Assembly (NCBI GenBank): GCA_030626685.1
Contig: DAOUTL010000087.1
Span: forward strand, 1-5,987
Origin: Candidatus Bathyarchaeota archaeon
GTDB taxonomy: Archaea; Thermoproteota; Bathyarchaeia; Bathyarchaeales; Bathycorpusculaceae
Direction of reading: 5' to 3'
DNA length: 5,987 bases
The notes beneath the pieces were generated by a model, which worked only from the letters and a program-made list of their open reading frames with translations, did no database searches and was not told the DNA's origin. A program made the translations under genes and the position numbers. Shown in pieces: positions 1 to 4,666 of the stretch. Numbering within the stretch: the stretch's first letter is position 1; each line of letters opens with the position of its first letter.

Positions 1-186
1 CGGGTTTGTGACACAGTTAAGTTTAAATTTATGTGATTCATAACTGAATCATCTGTTTGCCATGTCAACAGATGAGTACACAACTCTTTTGGAAGCCTCA
101 CCGTTGTGTACTCATCTGTTGACATGGCAAACACATGATTCAGTTATGAATCACATAAATTTAAACTTAACTGTGTCACAAACCCG
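1..186. repeat. Long near-perfect inverted repeat (84-bp arms, 18-nt loop)
   Basis: Bases 1-84 are the reverse complement of 103-186 except for one C:C mismatch (positions 53 and 134). An 18-base non-palindromic spacer (85-102) separates the arms. The outer edge coincides with base 1 of the window. Each arm contains a nested palindrome, TGATTCA-TAAC-TGAATCA (34-51, mirrored at 136-153). The arms could form a large cruciform or, if transcribed, a very stable hairpin. Possible meanings are the end of an integrated or linear element, a recombination or replication site, or a fold-back assembly artefact at a contig end. The sequence alone cannot decide; the mismatch and the asymmetric loop argue mildly against a pure fold-back artefact. 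The open frame running through it (62-256) is a by-product of the repeat. Confidence 0.9.
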
Positions 187-223
187 CAGGCTTCTGCAAC
201 ATGTTTGCTTCGTTCATGTCGGC

Positions 224-242
224 AAGCTTTTTAACAAAGCTT
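224..242. repeat. Short hairpin AAGCTTT-TTAAC-AAAGCTT
   Basis: A perfect 7-bp inverted repeat with a 5-base loop lies in the leader between the large palindrome and the first RHH gene. It could be an operator or a small RNA hairpin. It has no U-tract on the plus strand that would make it a convincing terminator for incoming transcription. Confidence 0.4.
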
Positions 243-250
243 TATCCTTA

Positions 251-280
251 GATTAAACATGAATGATTCAGAAGTGTAAC
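251..280 (+). promoter_or_regulatory. Possible promoter/operator for the terminase operon
   Basis: The AT-rich element GATTAAAC (251-258) sits about 27 bases before the ATG at 285, the spacing expected of an archaeal TATA box driving a leaderless or nearly leaderless mRNA. No good Shine-Dalgarno motif precedes that ATG, which fits leaderless initiation. A solo TGATTCA (264-270) lies between this box and the start, where a bound repressor would block transcription. The same heptamer occurs four times in the palindrome upstream. Confidence 0.3.
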
Positions 281-284
281 ATGC

Positions 285-488
285 ATGACAAATTACGTCA
301 CCGTTAGACTTCCCAAAGAGCTCGTTGACCAGATAGACGCTTTCCTTGAGCGTCAAAACTTAGGCTACGTTTCAAGGGCTGAGCTTGTCAAAGACGCTGT
401 GAGGAACTTTCTCGCAAAAATGAGGCAGGAGTCTAAACTCGAATCTCCTGTTGCCCCGCACATTATGATAATGGATGAGGAGAAGTGA
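285..488 (+). CDS. Ribbon-helix-helix (CopG/Arc-type) DNA-binding protein
   Basis: A 67-residue protein whose first 45 residues fit the RHH fold. The beta strand YVTVRLP (about 4-10) is followed by helix A (KELVDQIDAFLERQN) and helix B (SRAELVKDAVRNFLAKM, about 30-46), with the typical Gly-Tyr-x-Ser-Arg-Ala turn between them. RHH proteins act as dimers; the paired strands enter the DNA major groove, usually at short inverted repeats. The tail (about 47-67) is short and ends acidic (DEEK). It is the first gene of a tightly packed operon leading to the terminase genes, so a role as regulator of the viral module is likely but inferred. TGATTCA elements just upstream are candidate operators. Assignment to RHH is secure; the target is unknown. 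Confidence 0.85.
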   Translation: MTNYVTVRLPKELVDQIDAFLERQNLGYVSRAELVKDAVRNFLAKMRQESKLESPVAPHIMIMDEEK

Positions 489-492
489 GAGC

Positions 493-720
493 ATGAGAAG
501 CAGAGGAATCAAAGGTTCTTTACTTAAAAAGGCACGGGTCGCAAAAATTTCGTCGAAATACGGTTCATGTGAAGCCTGTGACAACCAAGGCCAAGTCAGA
601 TATTTCGTGGCTGCCAAGCTTCCAAGGTTCATGTATCTCTGCGACGAGCATTATCTGAGGATTCGCGACCTCTTGGAAATGGCTTTGGCTGAAATTCTGA
701 GCAGGGAAGGGTTATCATGA
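493..720 (+). CDS. Small zinc-finger-like protein (CxxC...CxxH)
   Basis: A 75-residue basic protein. Cys26-x2-Cys29, then 20 residues, then Cys50-x2-His53 (CEAC and CDEH) form a likely single zinc site of treble-clef or ribbon type. The N-terminus is rich in Lys and Arg, and a predicted helix follows the second knuckle (about 54-70). An in-frame ATG at 475 would add six residues, but the ATG at 493 is preferred: GAGGAGA (477-483) lies 9 bases upstream and the start then falls 4 bases after the previous stop instead of overlapping it. Size and position between two RHH genes and upstream of a terminase suggest a viral nucleic-acid-binding protein. I do not recognise a named family. Confidence 0.7.
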   Translation: MRSRGIKGSLLKKARVAKISSKYGSCEACDNQGQVRYFVAAKLPRFMYLCDEHYLRIRDLLEMALAEILSREGLS

Positions 721-729
721 GGGATCGTG

Positions 730-906
730 ATGCGCAGAAAACGTGTGGTTAAAGTGCTTCTAAGCAATGAACAGAGAGAGCTTTTAGACCTGTTGCGTAT
801 GAGGCTTGGAATCAGCCAAAGCGAAGCCCTCAGAACAGCTTTCATGGGATACGTCAAAGACCTAAACCTGCTCTCTGAAAAACTCAAAAACAACAAGCTG
901 AAATGA
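730..906 (+). CDS. Short RHH-like DNA-binding protein (58 aa)
   Basis: This 58-residue frame begins MRRKRVVKVLLSNEQ and ends KNNKLK. The strand (about 4-11, KRVVKVLL), helix A (NEQRELLDLLRMRL) and helix B (SQSEALRTAFMGYVKDL, about 29-45), joined by a Gly-Ile-Ser turn, match a ribbon-helix-helix domain. GAGGGA (719-724) lies 5 bases before the ATG and overlaps the stop of the upstream gene; an in-frame GTG at 727 is possible but too close to that motif. The stop overlaps the ribosome-binding site of the next gene. The gene fits exactly into what would otherwise be a 196-base gap, and its size makes it easy to miss. Probable regulator or accessory DNA-binding protein of the module. Confidence 0.75.
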   Translation: MRRKRVVKVLLSNEQRELLDLLRMRLGISQSEALRTAFMGYVKDLNLLSEKLKNNKLK

Positions 907-916
907 GGCGTGAATC

Positions 917-1354
917 TTGGGTAAAAGATGGACAGAAGCTGAAAACAAGCTTTTAATTGAAATGGTTAAGAAAGACATGAGCGTTCAGCAAATCTATGAG
1001 TCAGGCAAGTTTCCAAACCGAACATACAGGAGTGTTGATGTGCAGATAAAAAGGCTTGGCTCTTCTGTGACACAAAGGAAAAAATTTTTTGTGACACAAG
1101 TTGGTAGGGCTGAAATTCCAGATTTTGATGATGTGCTTGCTCGCTATGTTGATGCTTTTAACAAGCTCTGCGAGACGACAGAATTTAGCAAAGAGGATTT
1201 GGAGCGTTTTCGCATAATTTTCATGGCTGCATGGAAGTACCGCGAGCTTTTCCGGGAATATGAAGAGTTTGAAGAGGTGAAGGCTGACGTTGAAAGACTT
1301 AAGGAGCAGATGGCGCAGATTCTGGCAGAAAAGAGTACTGAAAAAAGAGATTGA
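917..1354 (+). CDS. Putative small terminase subunit (Myb/SANT-like HTH + coiled coil)
   Basis: A 145-residue protein starting at TTG 917, 8 bases after GAGG (905-908). Residues 3-47 (RWTEAENKLLIEMVKKDMS... NRTYRSVDVQIKRLG) resemble a Myb/SANT-type helix-turn-helix, with the conserved Trp, acidic first helix and a basic recognition helix. The middle is mostly helical (about 70-115), and residues about 110-140 are a charged heptad-like helix suited to oligomerisation. Small terminases typically combine an N-terminal HTH, a helical oligomerisation core and a C-terminal segment that contacts the large subunit; they recognise viral DNA for packaging. The identification rests on this architecture plus the position directly before, and overlapping, TerL. 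A general DNA-binding regulator is the alternative. VTQ occurs twice eight residues apart (51-53, 59-61), encoded by a repeated DNA motif. Confidence 0.6.
   Translation: MGKRWTEAENKLLIEMVKKDMSVQQIYESGKFPNRTYRSVDVQIKRLGSSVTQRKKFFVTQVGRAEIPDFDDVLARYVDAFNKLCETTEFSKEDLERFRIIFMAAWKYRELFREYEEFEEVKADVERLKEQMAQILAEKSTEKRD
1066..1099 (+). repeat. Direct repeat TGTGACACAA x2 around an A6T6 tract
   Basis: TGTGACACAA occurs at 1066-1075 and 1090-1099, a 24-base period, with AAAAAATTTTTT (1079-1090) between them. Repeated motifs next to bent A/T tracts inside a small-terminase gene recall phage packaging (pac) recognition sites. The repeat keeps the reading frame, so it could also reflect coding only. 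Confidence 0.45.
1274..1280 (+). promoter_or_regulatory. Ribosome-binding site deciding the TerL start
   Basis: GAGGTGA, a 7-base match to the anti-Shine-Dalgarno sequence, lies inside the small terminase gene and 9 bases before TTG 1290. It supports that non-ATG start for the large terminase despite a 65-base overlap with the upstream gene. Confidence 0.55.
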
Positions 1355-2675
1355 GCCCATCGACCGGTTCGTCAGGGATCTGTTGCGGGAAAAACACAAA
1401 GAGTTTACAGGTTCGCCTGTTGTTTTCGCCGAGAAGGTTCTTGGCATGAAGCCTTTTCCGTATCAAGCCAGGCTTTTAGAGGATACGAGTAAACGTATAG
1501 TCGCAGTATGGGGGCGCCAGTCGGGCAAGACAACAACCATAGCCATGAAAGCCATATATTTTGCAGACACAAACCCAAAAGTAACCGTGCTAATTACAGC
1601 TCCAAGCCTCCGTCAGAGCATGATAATGTTCGACCGCATAGCCGCATTCGTTTTTTCATCAGCCTACTTACGCAACAAAGTTGTTAGAGCTACACGCACC
1701 TTAATCCATTTTGAAAACGGAAGCCGCATAATCGCTTTACCATGCAGCGAACATATGTTACGTGGTTACACGGCAAACATGATAATTCTGGATGAAGCAA
1801 GCTGGATTCCTGAAGAAGTTATTACGCAAATTCTTTTTCCGATGCTAACCACAACACGGGGCTACGCGATTTTCCTCAGCACTCCTTGGGACAAAAACCA
1901 CTTTTTCTACAGAGCCTTCGTCAACCCAAACTACAGCGTACATAAAGTGAAGTCTGAGGAGTGCCCGCTTGTAACCAACGAGTTCTTGGAAGAGATGCGA
2001 GAGAACATGACTCGTGAAGCCTACTTGATGGAGTATGAAGCCGAGTTCGTTGAAGCCTTAAACAGCTATTTCCCACAAGACTTAATCCGCAAATGCGTTG
2101 AGCTCGCCCAGAAGCTCGGGTTAGAGATTCACCCCCATCTTGAGCAGGACTTTCCAGAGGGCGAGTATTACGCTGGATTAGATTTCGGTAAGCTGCAGGA
2201 TTACTCCGTTTTGGCCGTCGTCAAAGTAGAAGATAACACTATACGATTATTCTACCTGCATGAGTTTCCACTTGAAACTCCGTACGCAAGCGTGATAGGA
2301 CATCTCGTGAAGGCGAATGAAAAATTCCAGCTCAACAAAGTTTTAGTCGACCAGACAGGCGTAGGCGAACCAGTCTTAGAGGAAATTCGCAGTCAAGGCG
2401 TGGACTGTGTCGAAGGCGTAAAGTTCACGGTTCAAACGAAAGAGGATTTGCTTTCAGGCTTAAAAATAGCAATGGAACAAGGAAGGCTTGCAATTCCGTA
2501 TCACAGGCAACTGTGCACACAGATAAACGAGCAGCAATACGCGTACAGCAAAAGCGGACACCTGCAGTTCAGCCATCCCGACAAAAGCCACGACGATATG
2601 CTGTGGGCTTTAGCCCTCGCTTGTGCAGCCACAAAAACAGAGCCAGCTCCAAAACTCTGGGTGGTTTCGAGATGA
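1290..2675 (+). CDS. terL: Terminase large subunit (packaging ATPase-nuclease)
   Basis: This 461-residue protein is the motor that pumps viral DNA into a prohead and cuts the concatemer. The ATPase half contains Walker A GRQSGKTT (75-82), Walker B MIILDEA (164-170, Asp168/Glu169) and a coupling motif FLSTPW (195-200). The C-terminal RNase H-like nuclease has candidate metal-binding acids at Asp298 (GLDFGKLQDYS), Asp354 (VLVDQTGVGEP) and Asp435/Asp436 (SHDDMLWALAL). Length and motif order match a complete terminase of the Terminase_6 type, with no sign of decay. The TTG start at 1290 gives a 65-base overlap with the upstream gene; a TTG at 1383 would remove 31 basic N-terminal residues and is the main alternative. 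No portal gene follows, although terL is normally followed by one. Confidence 0.95.
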   Translation: MKDLRSRWRRFWQKRVLKKEIEPIDRFVRDLLREKHKEFTGSPVVFAEKVLGMKPFPYQARLLEDTSKRIVAVWGRQSGKTTTIAMKAIYFADTNPKVTVLITAPSLRQSMIMFDRIAAFVFSSAYLRNKVVRATRTLIHFENGSRIIALPCSEHMLRGYTANMIILDEASWIPEEVITQILFPMLTTTRGYAIFLSTPWDKNHFFYRAFVNPNYSVHKVKSEECPLVTNEFLEEMRENMTREAYLMEYEAEFVEALNSYFPQDLIRKCVELAQKLGLEIHPHLEQDFPEGEYYAGLDFGKLQDYSVLAVVKVEDNTIRLFYLHEFPLETPYASVIGHLVKANEKFQLNKVLVDQTGVGEPVLEEIRSQGVDCVEGVKFTVQTKEDLLSGLKIAMEQGRLAIPYHRQLCTQINEQQYAYSKSGHLQFSHPDKSHDDMLWALALACAATKTEPAPKLWVVSR

Positions 2676-2716
2676 GAAGATGTGAGTTTTTCCGTATAGA
2701 AAATTTTCTAAGATGA
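2672..2716 (+). CDS. Possible 14-residue ATGA-coupled micro-ORF after terL
   Basis: The terL stop is embedded in ATGA (2672-2675), which opens a frame encoding MRRCEFFRIENFLR before a TGA at 2714. That stop again overlaps an ATG at 2713. Such overlaps usually mark translational coupling; in tailed viruses the portal gene often starts this way after terL. This may be a leader peptide, the stub of a lost portal gene, or chance. Confidence 0.2.
   Translation: MRRCEFFRIENFLR
2697..2710. repeat. 14-bp AT palindrome TAGAAAATTTTCTA
   Basis: A perfect palindrome just downstream of terL. It may be a binding site at the module's right edge, or simply an AT-rich coincidence. Confidence 0.35.
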
Positions 2717-2838
2717 TAGCAATGATGCAGAATATTCAAAGAATGAGAGCTGCTGGTGGAATAAGGGGAAAGTTTAAGCCAAAATTAGCCCATGAAAAGA
2801 GAATATTTAAACTGAAAGCAAAACCAAAGAAGGATTAA
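2713..2838 (+). CDS. Small basic protein of unknown function (41 aa)
   Basis: The frame starts at an ATG overlapping the preceding TGA (ATGA) and runs 41 codons to TAA at 2836-2838, 10 bases before the next gene. The product is Met-rich at its start (MIAMMQNIQRMRAAGG) and strongly basic afterwards (many Lys and Arg, ending KAKPKKD), as in small nucleic-acid-binding or ribosomal-type peptides. No family is recognised. In favour are the continuous packing between terL and the next gene and the overlap-coupled start; against are its short length and the presence of a likely promoter inside its 3' half. It could equally be non-coding leader of the next gene. Confidence 0.35.
   Translation: MIAMMQNIQRMRAAGGIRGKFKPKLAHEKRIFKLKAKPKKD
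2804..2811 (+). promoter_or_regulatory. TATA-like box (TATTTAAA) for the membrane-protein gene
   Basis: TATTTAAA, preceded by the purine-rich GAAAAGAGAA, lies about 38-45 bases before ATG 2849. That predicts a start site near 2832-2836 and a short leader carrying AAGGGA (2837-2842), 6 bases before the ATG. This suggests the membrane-protein gene has its own promoter and is not merely the tail of the terminase operon. Confidence 0.45.
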
Positions 2839-2848
2839 GGGACATTTA

Positions 2849-3817
2849 ATGAGGGGTCGTCCAGCTTTAGTTCTTTTCTTTTTAGCTCCAGCAATAGCTG
2901 AGCTTTTGTCCGGTTCAGCTCCGCCAGCAGAATTCTTTAACCCTATAGGTTTCGTTTTGCTGGCATCTCTTTATGGAAGTGGAGCATTAATTGTTCGTGA
3001 ATTGAAGGTTAGATGGAATAAGGGGTATGTTTCATTGTTCATTCTCGGCGCGGCTTACAGCATTATAGAGGAAGGTTTGATGGTGAAAAGCTTCTTTGAT
3101 CCAAACTGGATTGATTTGGGAGTTTTGGGCAGTTACGGCAGATGGATGGATGTAAATTGGGTGTGGGCAGAATGGCTAACAATATACCATGCGGTCTTTA
3201 GTATAGCAATTCCAATAACGCTGGTGGAACTCGTCTACATTGATAAAAGAGGGGAAAGATGGATTGGCAATAAAACATTTATTGCACTAACATTTCTGCT
3301 TGGAGCTGTAACCGCCCTCGGATACTTTGCGTTAACTCCGTATAGACCGCCGACGGCTCAATATGCATTAGCAGTCTTTTCAGTGGTAATCCTCACAGTT
3401 TTGGCGTGGAAACTCCCTTTAAACACAGGTAAGAAAGGAAAATTTAAGCCGCCTAAACCCTCAAAACTAGCGCTAGTAGGCTTTTTAATTGCTTTAAGTC
3501 TATTCTTGCTTTTCATGGCAGGGCCATATTTGGTTCCGCAGCCACTTGCATTGATGATTTTAGGAACAGCTCTTGTCTATTTGGCGGCAAGCTTTCTAAG
3601 GAGATATAGATGGAGCAGTGAGACTTTATATCATAAATTCGCTTTGACAGCGGGAGCGGTAGGTTTTCTAATAGCCCTAACTCCGCTGCAGGAATTGGAT
3701 TCGACCAGGCCTGATGACCCAAGAGGAATGTTAATCGTAGGAATAGTAGCCTTATCCATGCTTCTGCTATTGGCGAGAAAACTAAAGCGGGAAACATCCA
3801 AAAATAAAGCTGTTTAG
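2849..3817 (+). CDS. Polytopic membrane protein of unknown function
   Basis: A 322-residue protein with roughly nine or ten hydrophobic segments, at about 5-20, 33-49, 59-78, 110-130, 143-163, 170-188, 206-226, 231-249, 263-280 and 293-309. A basic linker (194-206, GKKGKFKPPKPSK) lies between the first six and the rest. The N-terminal third holds conserved-looking polar residues in or beside membrane segments: PAIAELLSG (14-22), FNPIGF, a Glu74-Glu75 pair (SIIEEGLMVKSFFDPNW) and His114 (TIYHAVFSI). Membrane EE plus His loosely recalls intramembrane CPBP (CAAX/ABI) proteases, but their full EExxxR and FxxxH pattern is not present, so that link is speculative. ATG 2849 has a good Shine-Dalgarno motif (AAGGGA). 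No connection to DNA packaging is evident; it is probably host chromosome flanking the viral module. Confidence 0.85.
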   Translation: MRGRPALVLFFLAPAIAELLSGSAPPAEFFNPIGFVLLASLYGSGALIVRELKVRWNKGYVSLFILGAAYSIIEEGLMVKSFFDPNWIDLGVLGSYGRWMDVNWVWAEWLTIYHAVFSIAIPITLVELVYIDKRGERWIGNKTFIALTFLLGAVTALGYFALTPYRPPTAQYALAVFSVVILTVLAWKLPLNTGKKGKFKPPKPSKLALVGFLIALSLFLLFMAGPYLVPQPLALMILGTALVYLAASFLRRYRWSSETLYHKFALTAGAVGFLIALTPLQELDSTRPDDPRGMLIVGIVALSMLLLLARKLKRETSKNKAV

Positions 3818-3819
3818 GA

Positions 3820-3835
3820 TTATTTTGCTTTTGCA
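3820..3835 (+). terminator. T-rich tract after the membrane-protein gene
   Basis: Three bases after the stop, the plus strand reads TTATTTTGCTTTT. Archaeal transcription commonly ends at such U-rich tracts without a hairpin, and a convergent gene follows, so termination here makes sense. Confidence 0.5.
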
Positions 3836-3879
3836 ACTATGTTTAGGCTGCTTTTAGTAGACCTGCTTTCCGTCTTAAC

Positions 3880-3891
3880 CTCGCGCGCGAG
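3880..3891. repeat. CG-alternating palindrome CTCGCGCGCGAG abutting a stop codon
   Basis: A perfect 12-bp palindrome begins directly after the TAA of the leftward gene (3892-3894). It stands out against AT-rich surroundings. As RNA it would fold only with a tight loop and has no following U-tract on the minus strand, so a terminator or mRNA 3'-end role is possible but weak. A longer relative lies at 4335-4350. Confidence 0.6.
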
Positions 3892-4221
3892 TTACTGCTT
3901 CACTTCGACCCTGATTTCCCTGATCAGGTTAACTCCCAGGGATGCGATTCTACCGCCGGCGAACATGATGAAGAACATTAACAAATACCAGAACACCATG
4001 GACACTATTCTGCTCATGTCTTGACCCGATATTATCTGCACGGTCTCGGATGCGCCACCTGTTTGGGGAACTGAAAAAGAGACATCTGAGAAGTTAAATA
4101 ACTTCGGTGGAGCACTGGCACCGGTAAAAACATTGAACGCTAAGAAGACAGAAGAGAATATCATTACAACTCCAATGGCTAAAAGGATATAACCAACAAC
4201 TTTTTCATTTTTAAACTTCAT
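3892..4221 (-). CDS. Two-helix membrane protein of unknown function (109 aa)
   Basis: A basic start (MKFKNEK) is followed by a hydrophobic helix at about 8-31 (VVGYILLAIGVVMIFSSVFLAFNV). A roughly 40-residue polar loop rich in Ser, Pro and Phe (about 34-70) and a second helix at about 72-96 (IVSMVFWYLLMFFIMFAGGRIASLG) come next, with a charged tail (REIRVEVKQ). By the positive-inside tendency both ends are probably cytoplasmic with the loop outside. The ATG at 4221 is supported by GGAGA (complement of 4231-4235) 9 bases upstream and a TATA box further up. It looks like a single-gene transcript. I recall similar small conserved membrane proteins in archaeal genomes but cannot assign a function; a role as a small subunit of a membrane complex is possible. 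Confidence 0.8.
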   Translation of the reverse strand: MKFKNEKVVGYILLAIGVVMIFSSVFLAFNVFTGASAPPKLFNFSDVSFSVPQTGGASETVQIISGQDMSRIVSMVFWYLLMFFIMFAGGRIASLGVNLIREIRVEVKQ

Positions 4222-4255
4222 TTTCTCATATCTCCAAAAAGGGTTAATTTCTGCG

Positions 4256-4264
4256 TATTTAAAA
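4256..4264 (-). promoter_or_regulatory. Archaeal TATA box (TTTTAAATA) for the two-helix membrane protein
   Basis: On the minus strand TTTTAAATA lies 34-42 bases before the ATG. Initiation about 25 bases downstream would give a short leader that still carries the GGAGA ribosome-binding site. Position and sequence both fit an archaeal core promoter. Confidence 0.6.
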
Positions 4265-4285
4265 CTTTCAACTTAGTTAACGATA

Positions 4286-4300
4286 TGAAAACAGTTTTCA
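4286..4300. promoter_or_regulatory. Palindrome TGAAAACAGTTTTCA upstream of a promoter
   Basis: Perfect 7-bp half-sites flank a central A, about 22 bases upstream of the minus-strand TATA box at 4256-4264. That is a plausible position for an activator or dimeric regulator acting on the two-helix membrane-protein gene. Binding is inferred from symmetry only. Confidence 0.4.
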
Positions 4301-4334
4301 CAAAGATTTTGTTGCTTGTCGCATCGTGAAAAAG

Positions 4335-4350
4335 CCTCGCGCGCGCGAGG
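4335..4350. repeat. 16-bp CG palindrome CCTCGCGCGCGCGAGG
   Basis: A perfect alternating CG palindrome in an AT-rich intergenic region, related to the 12-bp version at 3880-3891. Together they bracket the two-helix membrane-protein gene. Alternating CG can adopt Z-DNA or fold back; it could also be a protein-binding or modification-related site. Confidence 0.65.
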
Positions 4351-4352
4351 AG

Positions 4353-4401
4353 CTTCAGACGTTAAATGCATATAAACACTTAAAAATTGAAGTATCTGAA
4401 G
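4353..4401 (+). promoter_or_regulatory. TATA-like element within a CTTCAGA/TCTGAAG inverted repeat
   Basis: CATATAAA (4369-4376) is flanked by CTTCAGA (4353-4359) and TCTGAAG (4395-4401). Transcription rightward would begin near 4400, ahead of the short MKCPHCGF frame at 4445. This may be a leftover promoter of a gene that has since decayed. Confidence 0.3.
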
Positions 4402-4444
4402 TTTAAGCTATTGCGGGTCTGAGGGAAAGATTACTAGACTTAGA

Positions 4445-4666
4445 ATGAAATGTCCCCACTGTGGTTTTTGAAACCGTTTTCTATGAAATTTTCTTTGGAA
4501 ACTATCTATACCGTGCATAAGGCGACTAAAAAAGATACCCAAAGAATTTTTGGTATCGTATGAGTATATACCCGGGTACGGAGGCTCCTCGAAAACTGGT
4601 GACCCAGAATGCAGATACTCAGATAATTATGAGGTTAAAATTCAAGAGATTCAATGGTCATCTTAA
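4445..4666 (+). pseudogene. Possible remnant of a zinc-ribbon gene
   Basis: ATG 4445 encodes MKCPHCGF and then hits TGA at 4469, right after a run of five T. One added base there would join a second frame reading LKPFSMKFSLETIYTVHKATKKD and beyond, to a TGA at 4561. A third frame (up to TAA 4664) contains the coding-like peptide TGDPECRYSDNYEVKIQEI. A CxxC start like this is common in zinc-ribbon proteins, including some transposases. The upstream TATA-like box is consistent with a former gene. The evidence is thin and chance frames cannot be excluded. Confidence 0.2.

Noticed and set aside
1..186. CRISPR array
   Set aside because: There is one inverted repeat pair, not regularly spaced direct repeats with unique spacers.
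62..256. 64-codon plus-strand open frame
   Set aside because: It runs through the inverted repeat, has no ribosome site and shows no protein-like features; it is a by-product of the palindrome.
1001..1447. 148-codon minus-strand open frame
   Set aside because: Lies entirely antisense to the terminase genes and has no recognisable domain.
2849..3817. Portal or membrane protein belonging to the virus
   Set aside because: It has its own TATA-like promoter, a fully polytopic membrane profile and no portal-like features, so host origin is more likely.
3513..3836. 107-codon minus-strand open frame
   Set aside because: Antisense to the 3' part of the 322-residue membrane protein, whose hydrophobic pattern is far more convincing.
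3839..4024. 61-codon plus-strand open frame
   Set aside because: Mostly antisense to the two-helix membrane protein, which has a promoter, ribosome site and clear helices.
4500..4640. tRNA or other structured RNA around GGTATC/GGGTAC hairpins
   Set aside because: Short stems exist, but there is no T-loop consensus, acceptor stem pairing or anticodon arm.
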